Positions 27,092-37,129 of a stretch of 64,000 nucleotides of DNA are shown in pieces. The notes beneath the pieces are model-generated. The model was not told the DNA's origin. It did not search any database and saw only the letters and a list, made by a program, of their open reading frames with translations. A program made the position numbers and the translations under genes. The first letter of the stretch is position 1, and the number at the start of each line of letters is the position of its first letter. The DNA is from Kribbella albertanoniae (GTDB lineage: Bacteria > Actinomycetota > Actinomycetes > Propionibacteriales > Kribbellaceae). The stretch is from the NCBI RefSeq assembly GCF_004348455.1, contig NZ_SMKA01000008.1:1-64000 (forward strand), read 5' to 3'.

Positions 27092-29092
27092 TTAGCGGAG
27101 GCCGGGTGGGAGGCGGCCTAGCTTGGTGAACTCGTGCTCGATGGCAGTGAGGAGGTCTTCGGTGGTTACTGGGCGGGCGTTGGCGGCGGCGTAGTAGGCC
27201 GCGGTGACGGCGGCGGAGCGGATGTCGCCGCCGGACAGTTCGAAGTGGGCTGCGGCCGTGAGGTCGAGGGTCGGATCTCGGGGGACGTGGCGGCCTAGGC
27301 AGCGATCCCAGAGGAGTAGGCGTTCAGCCTCTTCGGGTTGGGGGAAGTGGATGATCAGGTCGAGCCGGCGGCTGAAGGCCTCGTCAAGGTTGGCGCGGAG
27401 GTTGGTGGTGAGGATGGCCAATCCGTCGAAGCTCTCCATCCGCTGAAGCAGGTAGGCGACCTCGACGTTCGCGTAGCGGTCGCGGGCGTCGGAGACCTCG
27501 GAGCGCTTGCCGAAGATCGCGTCGGCTTCGTCGAACAGCAGTACGCCGTTCACTCCGGTCGCCTCGGTGAACACGCGCTCGAGATTCTTCTCCGTCTCAC
27601 CGATGTACTTGTCGATCACGGTTGCCAGATCGACGACGTACAGGTCGACTCCGAGTTCGGCCGCGATGACCTCGGCCGACAGCGTCTTGCCGGTACCGGA
27701 TTCGCCGGTGAACAAGGCCGAGACGCCGGATCCACGGCCGCCGCCCGGTCGCATTCCCCAGTCGCGGATCACCTGTTCGCGATGGCGGGCGCGGATCGCG
27801 AGTTCTCTGAGCCTGGCTAGCTGTTCTTCGGGCAGCACCAGATCATTCCAGGAGACGGCCGGCTGGATGCGGCGAGCGAGTCGCTCCAGGCCGGCGCCGT
27901 TTTGCGAGCGCGCTCCGGCGCGCAGTACGTCGCCTGTCACCAGTACGCCGTCGACCTCGGCGCGCGTGGTCGCAGCCTCGGCGGTGCGGACGATCTGGTC
28001 GACGCCGAGCCTGAAGGTGCTCGTCTCGGCCGCCGCATCCAGATCGGGTGTTGCCGTGGGCAACAATGCGTGCCAGAGCGTGCCGCGCTGCGATTCCGTC
28101 AGCAGCGGCGGGTCGAGCGTCGCCGGTACCACCGATGCCCAGCTTGGATCCCAGGTCGGGACGCCGGTCAGGACGGTTTGAACGGGTGCGACGGCGAGCG
28201 CCCGCAGTACGTCGATCGGCGCGGATTCGACCGGTCCGGCCAGGATTCCGGCGGAACGCAGTCGTGCCTGGCGAGCCGCCGTACGGGCGAAGACGATCGG
28301 GTCGGTGTCCTTGGACAGCTTGGTCAGATCGAGAGCCAGTACGCCGAGATCGAGTTTGGAGAACGCGGCTGCGGCCAGTCCGGGGCCGGCGCTTCCGGGG
28401 CGCTCTCGGAGGTAGACCGGTCGGCCGGGTTGGAGGCCGCGGACGATCCGTTCCTCGAGCTCGCCGTACACGATTAAGGGCGGTGGGACGGTGGCATCGA
28501 GCAGCATCGGTTCGGTTGCGTAGCCGCCGACCAGGTACGCCGTGACCGGGTCCGGGACGCGCAAGGCCCGGCCGAGGAACGGGCGGGACGGCGACTCGAT
28601 CTCGATCAGTCCCCCGGCCATGAGTGGCGCGGCTACGTCGAATCGTCCACGGGCCAAGGGATCTGCGGCAGGTACGCCGAGCAGGTCGAAGACCAGGCGG
28701 GCGGTTGCGCGGCGCTGCGAAACGTCGTCGTTCAGGTAGCCGTAGAGCTGCTCGAATCGCGCGTCGAGGTCAGGCGCGAGGACAGTCAGCAGGATCTCGG
28801 TGTCGAGGTCGGTCAGACCGAAGGTGTGGACGAGGCGACGCAATCGCGGTGTCGACCCGTCGACTTCGGCGGTGTCGGCCTCTGCCTCGATCACGGCCAG
28901 CCGCTCGGTGAGGTCCGGTGGCGCGGTCGGGCGGCCGTCCAGGATCCCGTCGATCACCGCCGGGCTCAGGTAGAGACCGCGGAATCCGTCATCCGGCGCC
29001 GGGTCGGTACGGCGGCGCAGTTCGACCAGCACGCGGACCCGATCCTCGACCAGGCTCAGGCGCCCGAGCAGATGCCGCAGATGCGAACTCAT
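27092..29092 (-). CDS. CIS AAA+ ATPase (Afp15-type; contains a TTA codon)
   Basis: A protein of 666 aa. The C-terminal AAA+ domain has Walker A TGESGTGKTLSAEV (near 462), Walker B VLLFDEADAIFGKRSEV, sensor-1 LTTNLRANLDEAF and an arginine-finger region FSRRLDLIIHF. The long N-terminal region is the adapter typical of Afp15/Pvc15-like ATPases. These are needed for particle assembly or cargo loading. Codon 206 (28475-28477) is TTA. ATG 29092 overlaps the cap gene stop (ATGA), so the two are coupled. Confidence 0.93.
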   Translation of the reverse strand: MSSHLRHLLGRLSLVEDRVRVLVELRRRTDPAPDDGFRGLYLSPAVIDGILDGRPTAPPDLTERLAVIEAEADTAEVDGSTPRLRRLVHTFGLTDLDTEILLTVLAPDLDARFEQLYGYLNDDVSQRRATARLVFDLLGVPAADPLARGRFDVAAPLMAGGLIEIESPSRPFLGRALRVPDPVTAYLVGGYATEPMLLDATVPPPLIVYGELEERIVRGLQPGRPVYLRERPGSAGPGLAAAAFSKLDLGVLALDLTKLSKDTDPIVFARTAARQARLRSAGILAGPVESAPIDVLRALAVAPVQTVLTGVPTWDPSWASVVPATLDPPLLTESQRGTLWHALLPTATPDLDAAAETSTFRLGVDQIVRTAEAATTRAEVDGVLVTGDVLRAGARSQNGAGLERLARRIQPAVSWNDLVLPEEQLARLRELAIRARHREQVIRDWGMRPGGGRGSGVSALFTGESGTGKTLSAEVIAAELGVDLYVVDLATVIDKYIGETEKNLERVFTEATGVNGVLLFDEADAIFGKRSEVSDARDRYANVEVAYLLQRMESFDGLAILTTNLRANLDEAFSRRLDLIIHFPQPEEAERLLLWDRCLGRHVPRDPTLDLTAAAHFELSGGDIRSAAVTAAYYAAANARPVTTEDLLTAIEHEFTKLGRLPPGLR

Positions 29093-29724
29093 CCGCGATC
29101 GGTCCGCGTGCGACCGCCCCGTTTCCGGCCGCTCTCGGGAGAACCGTTCTCTTGCGCGGCGGCGTTCATGTCCGACAGCGCAACCTGCAGCGGCTCGTCG
29201 ATCGCGGGTCCAGCGTCTCTAGAACGACCGGCCTCGATCGGCAGCGACAGCACGACATCGATCGACGGCCGGAGCTCACCGCCGAGCGCGGACCACACAT
29301 CCGCGAACGACCGATCGTCCTCCGGCGGCAGACCGACCGACAACCCCACCGGCGAAGGTGCGTCCGGCAACAAGTCCGGTGGCACCAGATCGTGCACCAG
29401 CAACGTGTCCAGCAACTGCCCCAGCAGCCGATGCTCGTCCTCGGCCCGCTGACCCCACACGCTCAACAGATAGAACAGCCGGAAGATCCGCGGCGGCGTC
29501 TGCCGCGCGACCACCCGCCCGTCATCACCGAATCGCGGCACCAGCCCACTCGACCGGCGCCGGGTGTCCTCGCGAATGTCGTACAGGAACAGGTTCACCG
29601 CCGGACCGTTCCGCTTGGCCGCCCATTCCTTCGTCGGCGCATCGAACACGACCTGCACCCGGGACGCGTCGAGCAGCTCGCGGCGCAGCAACGCGGCGAG
29701 GGCGGCATCGGCTTCGGAGATCAC
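29089..29724 (-). CDS. DUF4255 / Afp16-like tail terminator (cap) protein, first gene of CIS block 1
   Basis: A protein of 211 aa of the DUF4255 (Pvc16 N-terminal) family, which caps tube and sheath at the distal end. Typical motifs are MISEADAALAALLRRELLDA, VNLFLYDIREDTRRRSSGL and RIFRLFYLLSVWGQRAEDEH. The start is GTG 29724. A TACCGT hexamer at 29731-29736 ends 6 bp before it, so the mRNA may be leaderless. The C-terminal tail is basic and disordered. It heads the block-1 operon. Confidence 0.93.
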   Translation of the reverse strand: MISEADAALAALLRRELLDASRVQVVFDAPTKEWAAKRNGPAVNLFLYDIREDTRRRSSGLVPRFGDDGRVVARQTPPRIFRLFYLLSVWGQRAEDEHRLLGQLLDTLLVHDLVPPDLLPDAPSPVGLSVGLPPEDDRSFADVWSALGGELRPSIDVVLSLPIEAGRSRDAGPAIDEPLQVALSDMNAAAQENGSPESGRKRGGRTRTDRG

Positions 29725-29895
29725 CGTGCCACGGTAAGGTCGGCCCCACCGCCTCCGGCAGGTGCGCCCGCGCCGTACCGAGGACCCTTGGGGCTGCCCC
29801 TTCAGGCACGTTGCGCGCTAGGGCAGGACGCTCTGCCCCCCAAGCCGCACGTCACGCTCTGCCGCTCCCCCGCCGCACGCAGTTTGCTGGACGGC
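29725..29895. promoter_or_regulatory. Divergent promoter region of CIS block 1 and the 1899-aa exported protein
   Basis: A 171-bp region. It holds, at 29757-29786, the same roughly 27-bp element as at 7895 (GGCAGGTGCGCCCGCGCCG here). Toward the CIS cap gene a TACCGT hexamer follows 20 bp after the element; at the other site the distance is 19 bp. Matching sequence, orientation and spacing suggest a shared activator or repressor site overlapping the -35 zone. Regulator identity is not shown by sequence. Confidence 0.55.
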
Positions 29896-32800
29896 GTGAG
29901 CCGTATCCCGCGTGTCCCGACCGCCATCATCACCGCCGCAGCCCTGCTCGCGGCGGGCCTCGCCGTACTGATTTCCGGTCGCGGAGCCTCCGCCGCCGAA
30001 GGTGACCCGCCGATCATCCACCCCGTCTCGCACCCGCCGAGCCAGGGAGCGTCGTACCGGTCCAGTGTGAGCAGCGACGGGCGCTGGGTCGCGTTCGAGT
30101 CAGAAGCGCAGGAGACGGAAGGCATCTGGCTGCGCGATCTGCGCGAGCCCGAGCGGAGTGTACGGCTCCCAGGCCTCGATCACCTGACCGCGCTGATGCC
30201 GACGATGTCCGGAGACGCAGGCCTGATCGCCTTCGCCGGCGGTCGCTTCGGCGGCGGCGTGTCGAATCAGCTGCACGACGCCCAGCTGTACGTCGTGAAC
30301 CGGCGGGATCCGGAGAGCACGGTTCTGAAGCAGGTCACCGGTGCGCCGAACGATCTGCCCTACCAGCGCCTGGCCAACTGCCGGATCGAAAGCGACGGCG
30401 AGAACGACCGAGACTGCGAACCGAAGCTGTCCCGCGACGGCACCACGCTGGTGGCACCGGTCCTCCAGTCGGTCCAATCGGGCGATCTCGAGATGACGAT
30501 CGACGGCAGCGACGCGAGCACCGACCGCGGACTGTATCCGGTGCTGGACTTCTGGGCGTTCAACACCTCGGGCCAGAAGACGGTGACGCTGAAGAACGTC
30601 GGCGGGCAGCCGATGATCTATCCCGACACGGGCCCGGTACTCGACGGCGACCCACAGTTCACCGTTGCCGCCAGCACCTGTGCGGGCGTCCTCCGGCCGA
30701 ACACCTCGTGCTCGGTGACGGTCAGCTACACCGGCAACGACTGTACCTACGAATCGAACGGCGTCCTGCGGTTCCCGGCGGCATCAGCGGCCGGACAGAC
30801 CGCGATCAAGCTGACCGCGGGCGGTGAGTGTCCGCGACTCGCCGCCTTCCCGCCGCAGGCAGCCGCGGGCGGCGCGAACTGCAGCGGACCCAGCGAGTAC
30901 AAAGGCTTCCTCCCTGCGGGAGAGGAGCCGCATGCCGCGGACAACGGCCATCCACACCCCTGGTTCCCCCTCGGCTTCGTGAATGCCGGCCTGCTGAACA
31001 TCACGTCGGCCACGATCCGCAACGCGATGTCGGTGCCGCTGATCCCGACCCTCAGCTCGCCTGGCTGCCAGATGAAGCTCGTGCTGCCTCCCGACGCTGC
31101 TCCCGACGCCTGTCAGCCGGGTCAGCCGGTGGCGCCACAGGCGAGCTGCACGGCGTACGTCGAATACGCCTTCCCCGAGGTCGGGCCGTTCTCCGGCAGC
31201 ATTCACCTCGGTGACACCGTCTACCGGATCGGCGGGCACGCGGGGCGCAAGGTCATCGCAGCCTGGCGTGACGCAGGTGCCTCGGGCAGCTTCGGGCCCG
31301 GGCGAGTGGTCAGCGTGACGGGCGGAGCCAACGGCGTGCCGATGGACGGCACCGGACCGACAGTGTCGGCCGACGGCCGCTGGGTCGGTTTCATGTCCAA
31401 GGATCCGTTCGGGCGTCCCGCGGACGTCCCTTCGGGGTTCCAGCAGGTCTATCTGCATGACACCGACACCGCCGGGGACCGGAGCTATCGGCCGGGTGAG
31501 ACCACGCTGGTATCGCTGAAGGCGACCGGCCGCCCGATGTCCGAGGCGAGCGAGCCGTCGGTTTCCGACGACGGGACCCGGATCGCCTTCCGGGGCGCGA
31601 CGGGCGACGACATCTCCGACCAGGTTTGGGTCCGCGACGTCCCGGCGAAGAAGACCGTCCTCGGCTCAGCCAACACCAACGGTCAGACCTCCTTCGACGG
31701 GGGCCACCGACCCGAGTTGTCCGGTGACGGTCACACGCTGGTCTACCTGTCCGACGGCGACGACCTCGGCCCTGGCACCCTGGCCGGCGACCGGGTGATC
31801 GCCCGCGATCTCACCAAGGACTTCAGCGGCGGGCGAGGCGTGAACGAACTCATCTCGCCGCGTTCGAGCGGACCGGGCACAGCCACCAGCGACGGGTATC
31901 CCGCGGTCAGTCAGAACGGGACCCTCACGACGTTCGCGAGCAAGGACCCGGTCGACGAGTGGGGCGATGCCGACGAAGAGTCCGATGTCTTCTACTCGCA
32001 GCGTCGCAGTTACGCGACCGGCACGCCGGACCCGGTCGACCTCGGCACAGCGAAGGTCGGTACGTCGGCCGGGCCGGTGCCGTTTACCGTGACGAACACG
32101 GGGAGCGTGCCGATCAAGTTCCGGGCGCCGAAGTTCCACAACCCGGAGTTCGGTGCTGCCAGCAACCAGTGTGTCGAGGTCACGATCCGGCCGGGGCAGA
32201 GTTGCGCCTTCCTGATCAAGTTCACTCCGCGCGCGATCGGCGTCCGGAAGGGGACCATCGATCTGTTCGACGTGAGCGGTGGCGTGGGGCCCTGGATCAT
32301 CACCGATCTGACCGGTCGGGGCAGCAGTGATGCGCGGATGCCTGGTGAGACCAAGCATGTGTCGACGAACCGGCTCGAGCATCTGGATCCGGCGGTGAGC
32401 GACAGCGGGCAGTTCGTTGCGTACCGGTCCCGGATCAGTACCGGCGATCAGCCGTTCACGGAGATCAGCGTGCGGGACCAGGCTGGTGCCGGGATCCGTA
32501 CCGTGGGTGATCACGACACGGTAGGGCCGCCGCGGATCTCGGCGGACGGGACCCGGGTTGTCTACGAGGCGCGCGACGATTCGACGGAGAAGACGTTCGT
32601 CGCACACGCCGCGGGTGAGCAGCAGGTGACGGGGACGGCGTCGGATCTGCGGTACCAGCGGCCGTGCGACATGGGCACGCTGAGCCGGGAATGCAGGCCG
32701 GACATTTCCGGTGACGGAAAGACCGTGGCGTTCGCGGCCCGCCTCGATCCGCTGGCCGACTACGACATCTCGCTCAAACTGCAGGAGCCCGATGACTCGC

Positions 32801-35595
32801 TGCACGACGTCCGGGGTCTGATCGACCTGGGCGGCGGCGGACTCAAGCAGTTGCAGGTCACGCCCCGCGAAGCGATCCACTTCGGCGGCAAGGCGAGCAT
32901 CGACACCGGCTCCGGCTTCTGGGTCGACGAGACCACCTGTGACGGCGACCTGGCCGCCGACGCCACCTGCACGGTGGACATCCGGTACGACGCCTGCGCC
33001 GGACCGGGGTACGGCGTACTGCGGCTGAACGGGTCGATCCCGTCGGGTCAGGCCGCGATCGCGCTCGTTGCCAACGGCACCTGTATCAGGATCCGGAACG
33101 AGCCGGCGGTGCGAGCTGCCGCGGACTGCACTCCGCTCCCGGCACCCGACTACTACCCCGCCCCCTCGACAACGACGACGTCCGCGGGCAACACCGTGGC
33201 CGACGCTGGGCAGACGACTGTCGGCACCGTGAAGTACGTCGCCGCCACAGTTCCCGCCCAGCCGAACATCCAGGACCTCAGTTTCGCGTCCGGCTGCGAC
33301 TTCGCCCTGGTCACCCCGACCGGACCGGCGCCCGACCGGCCACGCCCGTGCGTGGCCGGCGAGCGACTCCCGGAGGGAACCGGCTGTACGGCGTACGTCG
33401 CCTACCGCCCGAGCTCCGTGGACGCGGCGGCGGCCTCGCTGAACATCCGGGCCTCCGGCAGCAAGCCGGTCCGCTTCGCCGGCGCCGGCATCCAGAACGT
33501 CGTACTGACTCGAACCGACACCGCCGGTGACGGGACCTTCGCCGGCGCGCCGGAGATCGTCAGCAAGGACAGCAACGGCGCGGTGGTGGTCGGGGTCCAG
33601 CCTTCGTTGTCCGCCGACGGCCGCTACGTCGCATACGTCGGTGCCCACGGCATCGACCAGCCGGAGCAGGCCACCCTCCAGGTGTACCGGCGGGACCGCA
33701 CCACCGGCACCACCGAGCTCGTCTCGAAGCTTGCCGACGGCAACATCGGTACCGACGACGCGCAGTATCCGTCGCTGTCGGCCTCTGGGCAGCGGGTCGC
33801 CTTCGAGACCGAGGGGATCAGCGACCCGGAGGGGTCGGCCCGCAAGACGAAGGCCGCCCGGGCGGAGGGTCCGCCGCACCCGAGCCGGATCTGGGTCCGG
33901 GATCTGTCCACTGCGAAGAGCGTGCTGGCCTCGGCCGCGGCCGGGAAGGCAGGCGAGGACAGCGATGGGTGGAGTCACGAACCGTCGCTGTCGGACGACG
34001 GAACGACTGTCGGGTTCGCCTCGACGGCCACTGACCTCGTCGAGCAACCTGGCAACGACCAGCAGGGCATCTACGTCCGCTATCTCGACCCGGACTTCGC
34101 CGGAGCGGCCGCGAGCGAGCGGTTCACCGAGCGGGTGTCGCTGAACGAGGAAGGCGCCGTGGTCGAGGACGGCGACAGTAGGTCACCGTCGCTGAGCGGT
34201 GATGGCGCCTTCACGGCGTTCGAGTCGACCTCAGACCTGGTCGCCGGAACAGTTGACGACGGGCTGTGGGACGTCTTCACCCGGCGGCGGGTTGCGCAGT
34301 TGGTGGCTACTCCGGCGAGTGCGGACTTCGGGGCCGTGCAGGTTGGAAAGTCGTCGAGTGCTCGCGAGATGGTGGTGAAGAACGTCGGGTACGGACCGGC
34401 CGCTGCCGGACCGGCCGTCGCGTCGGCTCCGTTCATTGCCGGGAGCAACGTGTGCACGCAGACGCTGCATCGCGGGCAGAGCTGCACGATCGACGCACGC
34501 TTCGCGCCGACGGCTGCCGGACCGGCCACCGGGACGCTGACGCTGCCGAGCAAGTCGGGCTATCTGGCCGGACCTTCCGCCGCGGTCGGGTTGACCGGCA
34601 CCTCGACGCCGGTGCCGCCGGTGGCGCGGTTCGGTGTGACGCCGGCGGCGCTGACGTTCCCGGCGGTTGAGGTCGGGAAGGCTTCTTCGCCGCAGCCGGT
34701 GAAGTTGCAGAACACCGGCGATGTGCCGCTGAACATTGCAGCGAAGGTGAACGGGACCGGGGACTTCGACATCAAGCCCGGAACCTGTACGACGGTCATG
34801 CCGGGCGCGACGTGCGACGTACCGGTGACGTTCGCGCCGCGGGCGACCGGGAATCGGACCGGCGGGATCGTGTTCACACCGACGTCTGCGGATCCGGCGG
34901 TGAAGAGTCCGGCGGCCGTCACGGTCGGACTGACCGGGTCGGGTACGCCGGGAGCGGCAGTGGCCTCGATGACGGTGGCGCCGCAGGCACTGGTGTTCGG
35001 GCCGCAGATTCTGACGGTACCGAGTGCGCCGAAGTCGATCGTGGTCACCAACACGGGCACGGTGCCGTTGCGGCTGACCGGGGTGTCGTCCGTGGCCGAC
35101 TTCAAGCCGGCCGTGGGCTGCGCTTTGCTGCAACCGGGTAAGACGTGTGCGATCGCCGTACAGTTCGTGCCGCAGCTTCTGGGTGCGCGGACCGGGGTCG
35201 TCCAGGTCGCCGCGACGGCGACGGGTGCGGTGGCGCCGTTCCCGGTGCCGGTGAAGGTGTCCGGTACGACGTTGGCCCCGACTCTGCTCGTGGAGCCGCC
35301 GGTGGCGCGGCCCGGGCAGATCGTGATTGCGACCGGGACGAACTTCCCGCCGGGGCGGACCGCCGTACTGGGTTGGGATGTCGGCCTGGGTGGACAGCCT
35401 GCCGTGGCTGACAAGACCGGGAAGTTCGTCGCACCGGTACTGGTGTATCGGCGGGATGTGCTGGGGCAGCGGGTGATGACGGCGACCGTGCCGGGGCTGG
35501 TGTCATCGTCCGGGAGGCCGTTGCCGGTGAAGAGCCAGCCTGTTCTGGTGATGCCGCTCAGCTACCAGCCGCCGAACTTCGTGCTCCGCTGGTGA
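29896..35595 (+). CDS. Giant exported protein: beta-propeller (PD40) and choice-of-anchor-D modules
   Basis: A protein of 1899 aa with a signal peptide (TAIITAAALLAAGLAVLISG). Propeller-type strands (SVSSDGRWVAFES near 57, TVSADGRWVGFMSK near 490) alternate with HYDIN-like choice-of-anchor-D domains (VDLGTAKVGTSAGPVPFTVT near 715). The whole unit is repeated: VSDSGQFVAYRSR near 832, then SLSADGRYVAYVG near 1235. It is followed by three tandem anchor-D domains (ADFGAVQVGKSSS near 1475 onward) and an IPT-like end. Many Cys pairs fit an extracellular fold. The start GTG 29896 is tentative, with no strong SD. Divergent from the CIS cap gene; possibly a surface or sheath-exit partner of the CIS, by context only. 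Confidence 0.85.
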   Translation: MSRIPRVPTAIITAAALLAAGLAVLISGRGASAAEGDPPIIHPVSHPPSQGASYRSSVSSDGRWVAFESEAQETEGIWLRDLREPERSVRLPGLDHLTALMPTMSGDAGLIAFAGGRFGGGVSNQLHDAQLYVVNRRDPESTVLKQVTGAPNDLPYQRLANCRIESDGENDRDCEPKLSRDGTTLVAPVLQSVQSGDLEMTIDGSDASTDRGLYPVLDFWAFNTSGQKTVTLKNVGGQPMIYPDTGPVLDGDPQFTVAASTCAGVLRPNTSCSVTVSYTGNDCTYESNGVLRFPAASAAGQTAIKLTAGGECPRLAAFPPQAAAGGANCSGPSEYKGFLPAGEEPHAADNGHPHPWFPLGFVNAGLLNITSATIRNAMSVPLIPTLSSPGCQMKLVLPPDAAPDACQPGQPVAPQASCTAYVEYAFPEVGPFSGSIHLGDTVYRIGGHAGRKVIAAWRDAGASGSFGPGRVVSVTGGANGVPMDGTGPTVSADGRWVGFMSKDPFGRPADVPSGFQQVYLHDTDTAGDRSYRPGETTLVSLKATGRPMSEASEPSVSDDGTRIAFRGATGDDISDQVWVRDVPAKKTVLGSANTNGQTSFDGGHRPELSGDGHTLVYLSDGDDLGPGTLAGDRVIARDLTKDFSGGRGVNELISPRSSGPGTATSDGYPAVSQNGTLTTFASKDPVDEWGDADEESDVFYSQRRSYATGTPDPVDLGTAKVGTSAGPVPFTVTNTGSVPIKFRAPKFHNPEFGAASNQCVEVTIRPGQSCAFLIKFTPRAIGVRKGTIDLFDVSGGVGPWIITDLTGRGSSDARMPGETKHVSTNRLEHLDPAVSDSGQFVAYRSRISTGDQPFTEISVRDQAGAGIRTVGDHDTVGPPRISADGTRVVYEARDDSTEKTFVAHAAGEQQVTGTASDLRYQRPCDMGTLSRECRPDISGDGKTVAFAARLDPLADYDISLKLQEPDDSLHDVRGLIDLGGGGLKQLQVTPREAIHFGGKASIDTGSGFWVDETTCDGDLAADATCTVDIRYDACAGPGYGVLRLNGSIPSGQAAIALVANGTCIRIRNEPAVRAAADCTPLPAPDYYPAPSTTTTSAGNTVADAGQTTVGTVKYVAATVPAQPNIQDLSFASGCDFALVTPTGPAPDRPRPCVAGERLPEGTGCTAYVAYRPSSVDAAAASLNIRASGSKPVRFAGAGIQNVVLTRTDTAGDGTFAGAPEIVSKDSNGAVVVGVQPSLSADGRYVAYVGAHGIDQPEQATLQVYRRDRTTGTTELVSKLADGNIGTDDAQYPSLSASGQRVAFETEGISDPEGSARKTKAARAEGPPHPSRIWVRDLSTAKSVLASAAAGKAGEDSDGWSHEPSLSDDGTTVGFASTATDLVEQPGNDQQGIYVRYLDPDFAGAAASERFTERVSLNEEGAVVEDGDSRSPSLSGDGAFTAFESTSDLVAGTVDDGLWDVFTRRRVAQLVATPASADFGAVQVGKSSSAREMVVKNVGYGPAAAGPAVASAPFIAGSNVCTQTLHRGQSCTIDARFAPTAAGPATGTLTLPSKSGYLAGPSAAVGLTGTSTPVPPVARFGVTPAALTFPAVEVGKASSPQPVKLQNTGDVPLNIAAKVNGTGDFDIKPGTCTTVMPGATCDVPVTFAPRATGNRTGGIVFTPTSADPAVKSPAAVTVGLTGSGTPGAAVASMTVAPQALVFGPQILTVPSAPKSIVVTNTGTVPLRLTGVSSVADFKPAVGCALLQPGKTCAIAVQFVPQLLGARTGVVQVAATATGAVAPFPVPVKVSGTTLAPTLLVEPPVARPGQIVIATGTNFPPGRTAVLGWDVGLGGQPAVADKTGKFVAPVLVYRRDVLGQRVMTATVPGLVSSSGRPLPVKSQPVLVMPLSYQPPNFVLRW

Positions 35596-35606
35596 TCGCC
35601 GTACCG

Positions 35607-35642
35607 CTCCAGCCCCGCCGGTTCACGCCGGCCGGGCTGGAG
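35607..35642 (+). terminator. Probable transcription terminator of the 1899-aa gene
   Basis: The inverted repeat CTCCAGCCC (35607-35615) and GGGCTGGAG (35634-35642), with an inner CCGG/CCGG pairing and TTCA at the tip, lies 12 bp after the stop codon. There is no long T-run downstream, which is usual in high-GC actinobacteria. Confidence 0.6.
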
Positions 35643-35661
35643 TTCACCGGCACAGAAAGAA

Positions 35662-35687
35662 CCGGCCCTCGCTTGTGCGAGGGCCGG
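35662..35687 (-). terminator. Probable terminator of the LuxR-type gene (bidirectional)
   Basis: A perfect 11-bp stem CCGGCCCTCGC/GCGAGGGCCGG with a 4-nt loop, 19 bp downstream of the LuxR-type gene stop. On the minus strand it is followed by TTCTTTCT, as in intrinsic terminators. It separates two convergent genes. Confidence 0.8.
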
Positions 35688-35705
35688 CGGGTTGTAGTTG
35701 GTGGA

Positions 35706-36371
35706 TCAGATGAGGCCCTCACGCAGCGCGTAAGCGACAGCGTGCGAGCGGTTCTTCAGCTGCAGACGGCTGGTCACGTCGTGGAGGACGTTCTTCACCG
35801 TCCGCTCGGAGTACGACAGCTCCCGGGCGATCTCCTGGGTGTCCTTGCCGTCGGCCACCAGGCGCAGTACCTGCGTCTCGCGGTCGGACAGCCCGGTGTG
35901 GGAGAGCCCACGCGGTGCCAGCACGTGCCGCTGCATCCGCGACACCTGCCCGAGCAGCCGGCCCAGCAGATCTGCCGGCAGGCTGCCGTCGCCCACGGCG
36001 GCGGTCTGCAGCAGGTGCACGATGCGGTCGGCCGTCGCCTCGGTCCGCCTCAGGACTCCGGACACCCCCAGCTCGACCGCGGTCATCAGCGCGTCGTCGT
36101 CGATCGTGCTGCCGATCAGCACGGTACGGCGGCAGCCCCGCTGTGTTGCGGACCGGAGAACCTGGACCGCACCCGCGTCCAGCGCATCCACTGCGATCAG
36201 CGCGACCACTGGCGGGGCGGTTCGCTGATCCTGCTGCGCCTGCAGTGCCGTCAGTTCGGCGTCACTGATCAGGGCGATCTCCGGCCGCTGCCTGAGTGCG
36301 TGCACCAACCCGAACTGCGAGAGCGGGTCGAGAGCCTTCACCCAAACCGGAATACGTTGTTGCGTCGTCAT
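35706..36371 (-). CDS. LuxR/NarL-type response-regulator-like transcription factor
   Basis: A protein of 221 aa. The C-terminal HTH is classic LuxR (GLSDRETQVLRLVADGKDTQ, then IARELSYSERTVKNVLHDV). The N-terminal domain looks like a receiver fold (VVALIAVDALDAG, VLIGSTIDDDALMTAVELG) but shows no clear phospho-acceptor Asp context, so it may be an atypical receiver. ATG 36371 follows GGGGGAGTGACAAGC. Similar orphan LuxR genes sit beside CIS clusters in actinobacteria, so regulation of the CIS is a reasonable guess. Confidence 0.88.
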   Translation of the reverse strand: MTTQQRIPVWVKALDPLSQFGLVHALRQRPEIALISDAELTALQAQQDQRTAPPVVALIAVDALDAGAVQVLRSATQRGCRRTVLIGSTIDDDALMTAVELGVSGVLRRTEATADRIVHLLQTAAVGDGSLPADLLGRLLGQVSRMQRHVLAPRGLSHTGLSDRETQVLRLVADGKDTQEIARELSYSERTVKNVLHDVTSRLQLKNRSHAVAYALREGLI

Positions 36372-36687
36372 GCTTGTCACTCCCCCAGAGCGTTGATGAA
36401 CGGAACGGATCGAATCCGTAGTCACACGAACCCCCAAAATCGTTTCGATTCCGATCGTGCCCTTGCACCTTCAGCCAGCCTTAAGAGCCGGTGACGGCCG
36501 GTATCACGACCCAACGCCTAGCGTGAGGCACCGGCATTTCACCGGCGTCTCACCCCGATCTCTTGGCCCGGCACCGGATGAAACATCCCCATCAGGCCGA
36601 ATGAATTGCCCTTCACTTCTCCGATGCACGAAAGGGCAGGTTGGTTATGCCGGTCTCGCTCCGGAGTCAGATGGATACAGAAGGTGA
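36372..36687. other. Upstream region of the LuxR-type gene
   Basis: A 316-bp gap. It holds an imperfect inverted repeat at 36523-36553 (GTGAG..CCGG..CCGG..CTCAC), a possible operator, and a weak stem TGCCCTT...AAGGGCA at 36607-36638, about 50 bp downstream of aroQ, perhaps its terminator. Nothing coding is seen. Confidence 0.4.
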
Positions 36688-37125
36688 TCAGTCTGGGAGA
36701 TTGGTGAGCGCCCGCAGCGCCAGCCGGTACGAATCCAGCCCGAATCCGGCGATCGTGCCGGTCGCGACGCCGGCGACCACGCTCGTGTGCCGGAATTCCT
36801 CCCGGGTCGCCGGGTTGGTCAGGTGGATCTCGATCAGCGGCGCGGTGCGCTGCGCGATCGCGTCCCGCAGCGAGTACGAGTAGTGCGTGAACGCGGCCGG
36901 ATTCAGTACGACGGGAATCCGCCCGTCGGCCGCCTCGTGCAGCCAGCGCACCAGCTCCGCCTCGTCGTCGGTCTGCCGCACCTCGACCCGGAACCCGAGC
37001 TCGGCCCCGACCTTCTCGCACTCGGCCGCGACATCGGCCAGCGTCGCCGACCCGTACTTCTCCGGCTCCCGCGAACCCAGCCGCCCGAGGTTCGGCCCAT
37101 TCAGCACCAGCACTGTCTCGCTCAC
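36688..37125 (-). CDS. aroQ: 3-dehydroquinate dehydratase, type II
   Basis: A protein of 145 aa of the small dodecameric type II dehydroquinases, which convert 3-dehydroquinate to 3-dehydroshikimate. Key residues are visible: the N-terminal [20 protein letters not shown] with the catalytic Tyr and the Arg loop, [19 protein letters not shown] with the substrate Asn and His, and [15 protein letters not shown]. Length is normal. In relatives it normally lies next to aroB; here about 6.4 kb of other genes separate them. Confidence 0.95.
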   Translation of the reverse strand: MSETVLVLNGPNLGRLGSREPEKYGSATLADVAAECEKVGAELGFRVEVRQTDDEAELVRWLHEAADGRIPVVLNPAAFTHYSYSLRDAIAQRTAPLIEIHLTNPATREEFRHTSVVAGVATGTIAGFGLDSYRLALRALTNLPD

Positions 37126-37129
37126 GTCG

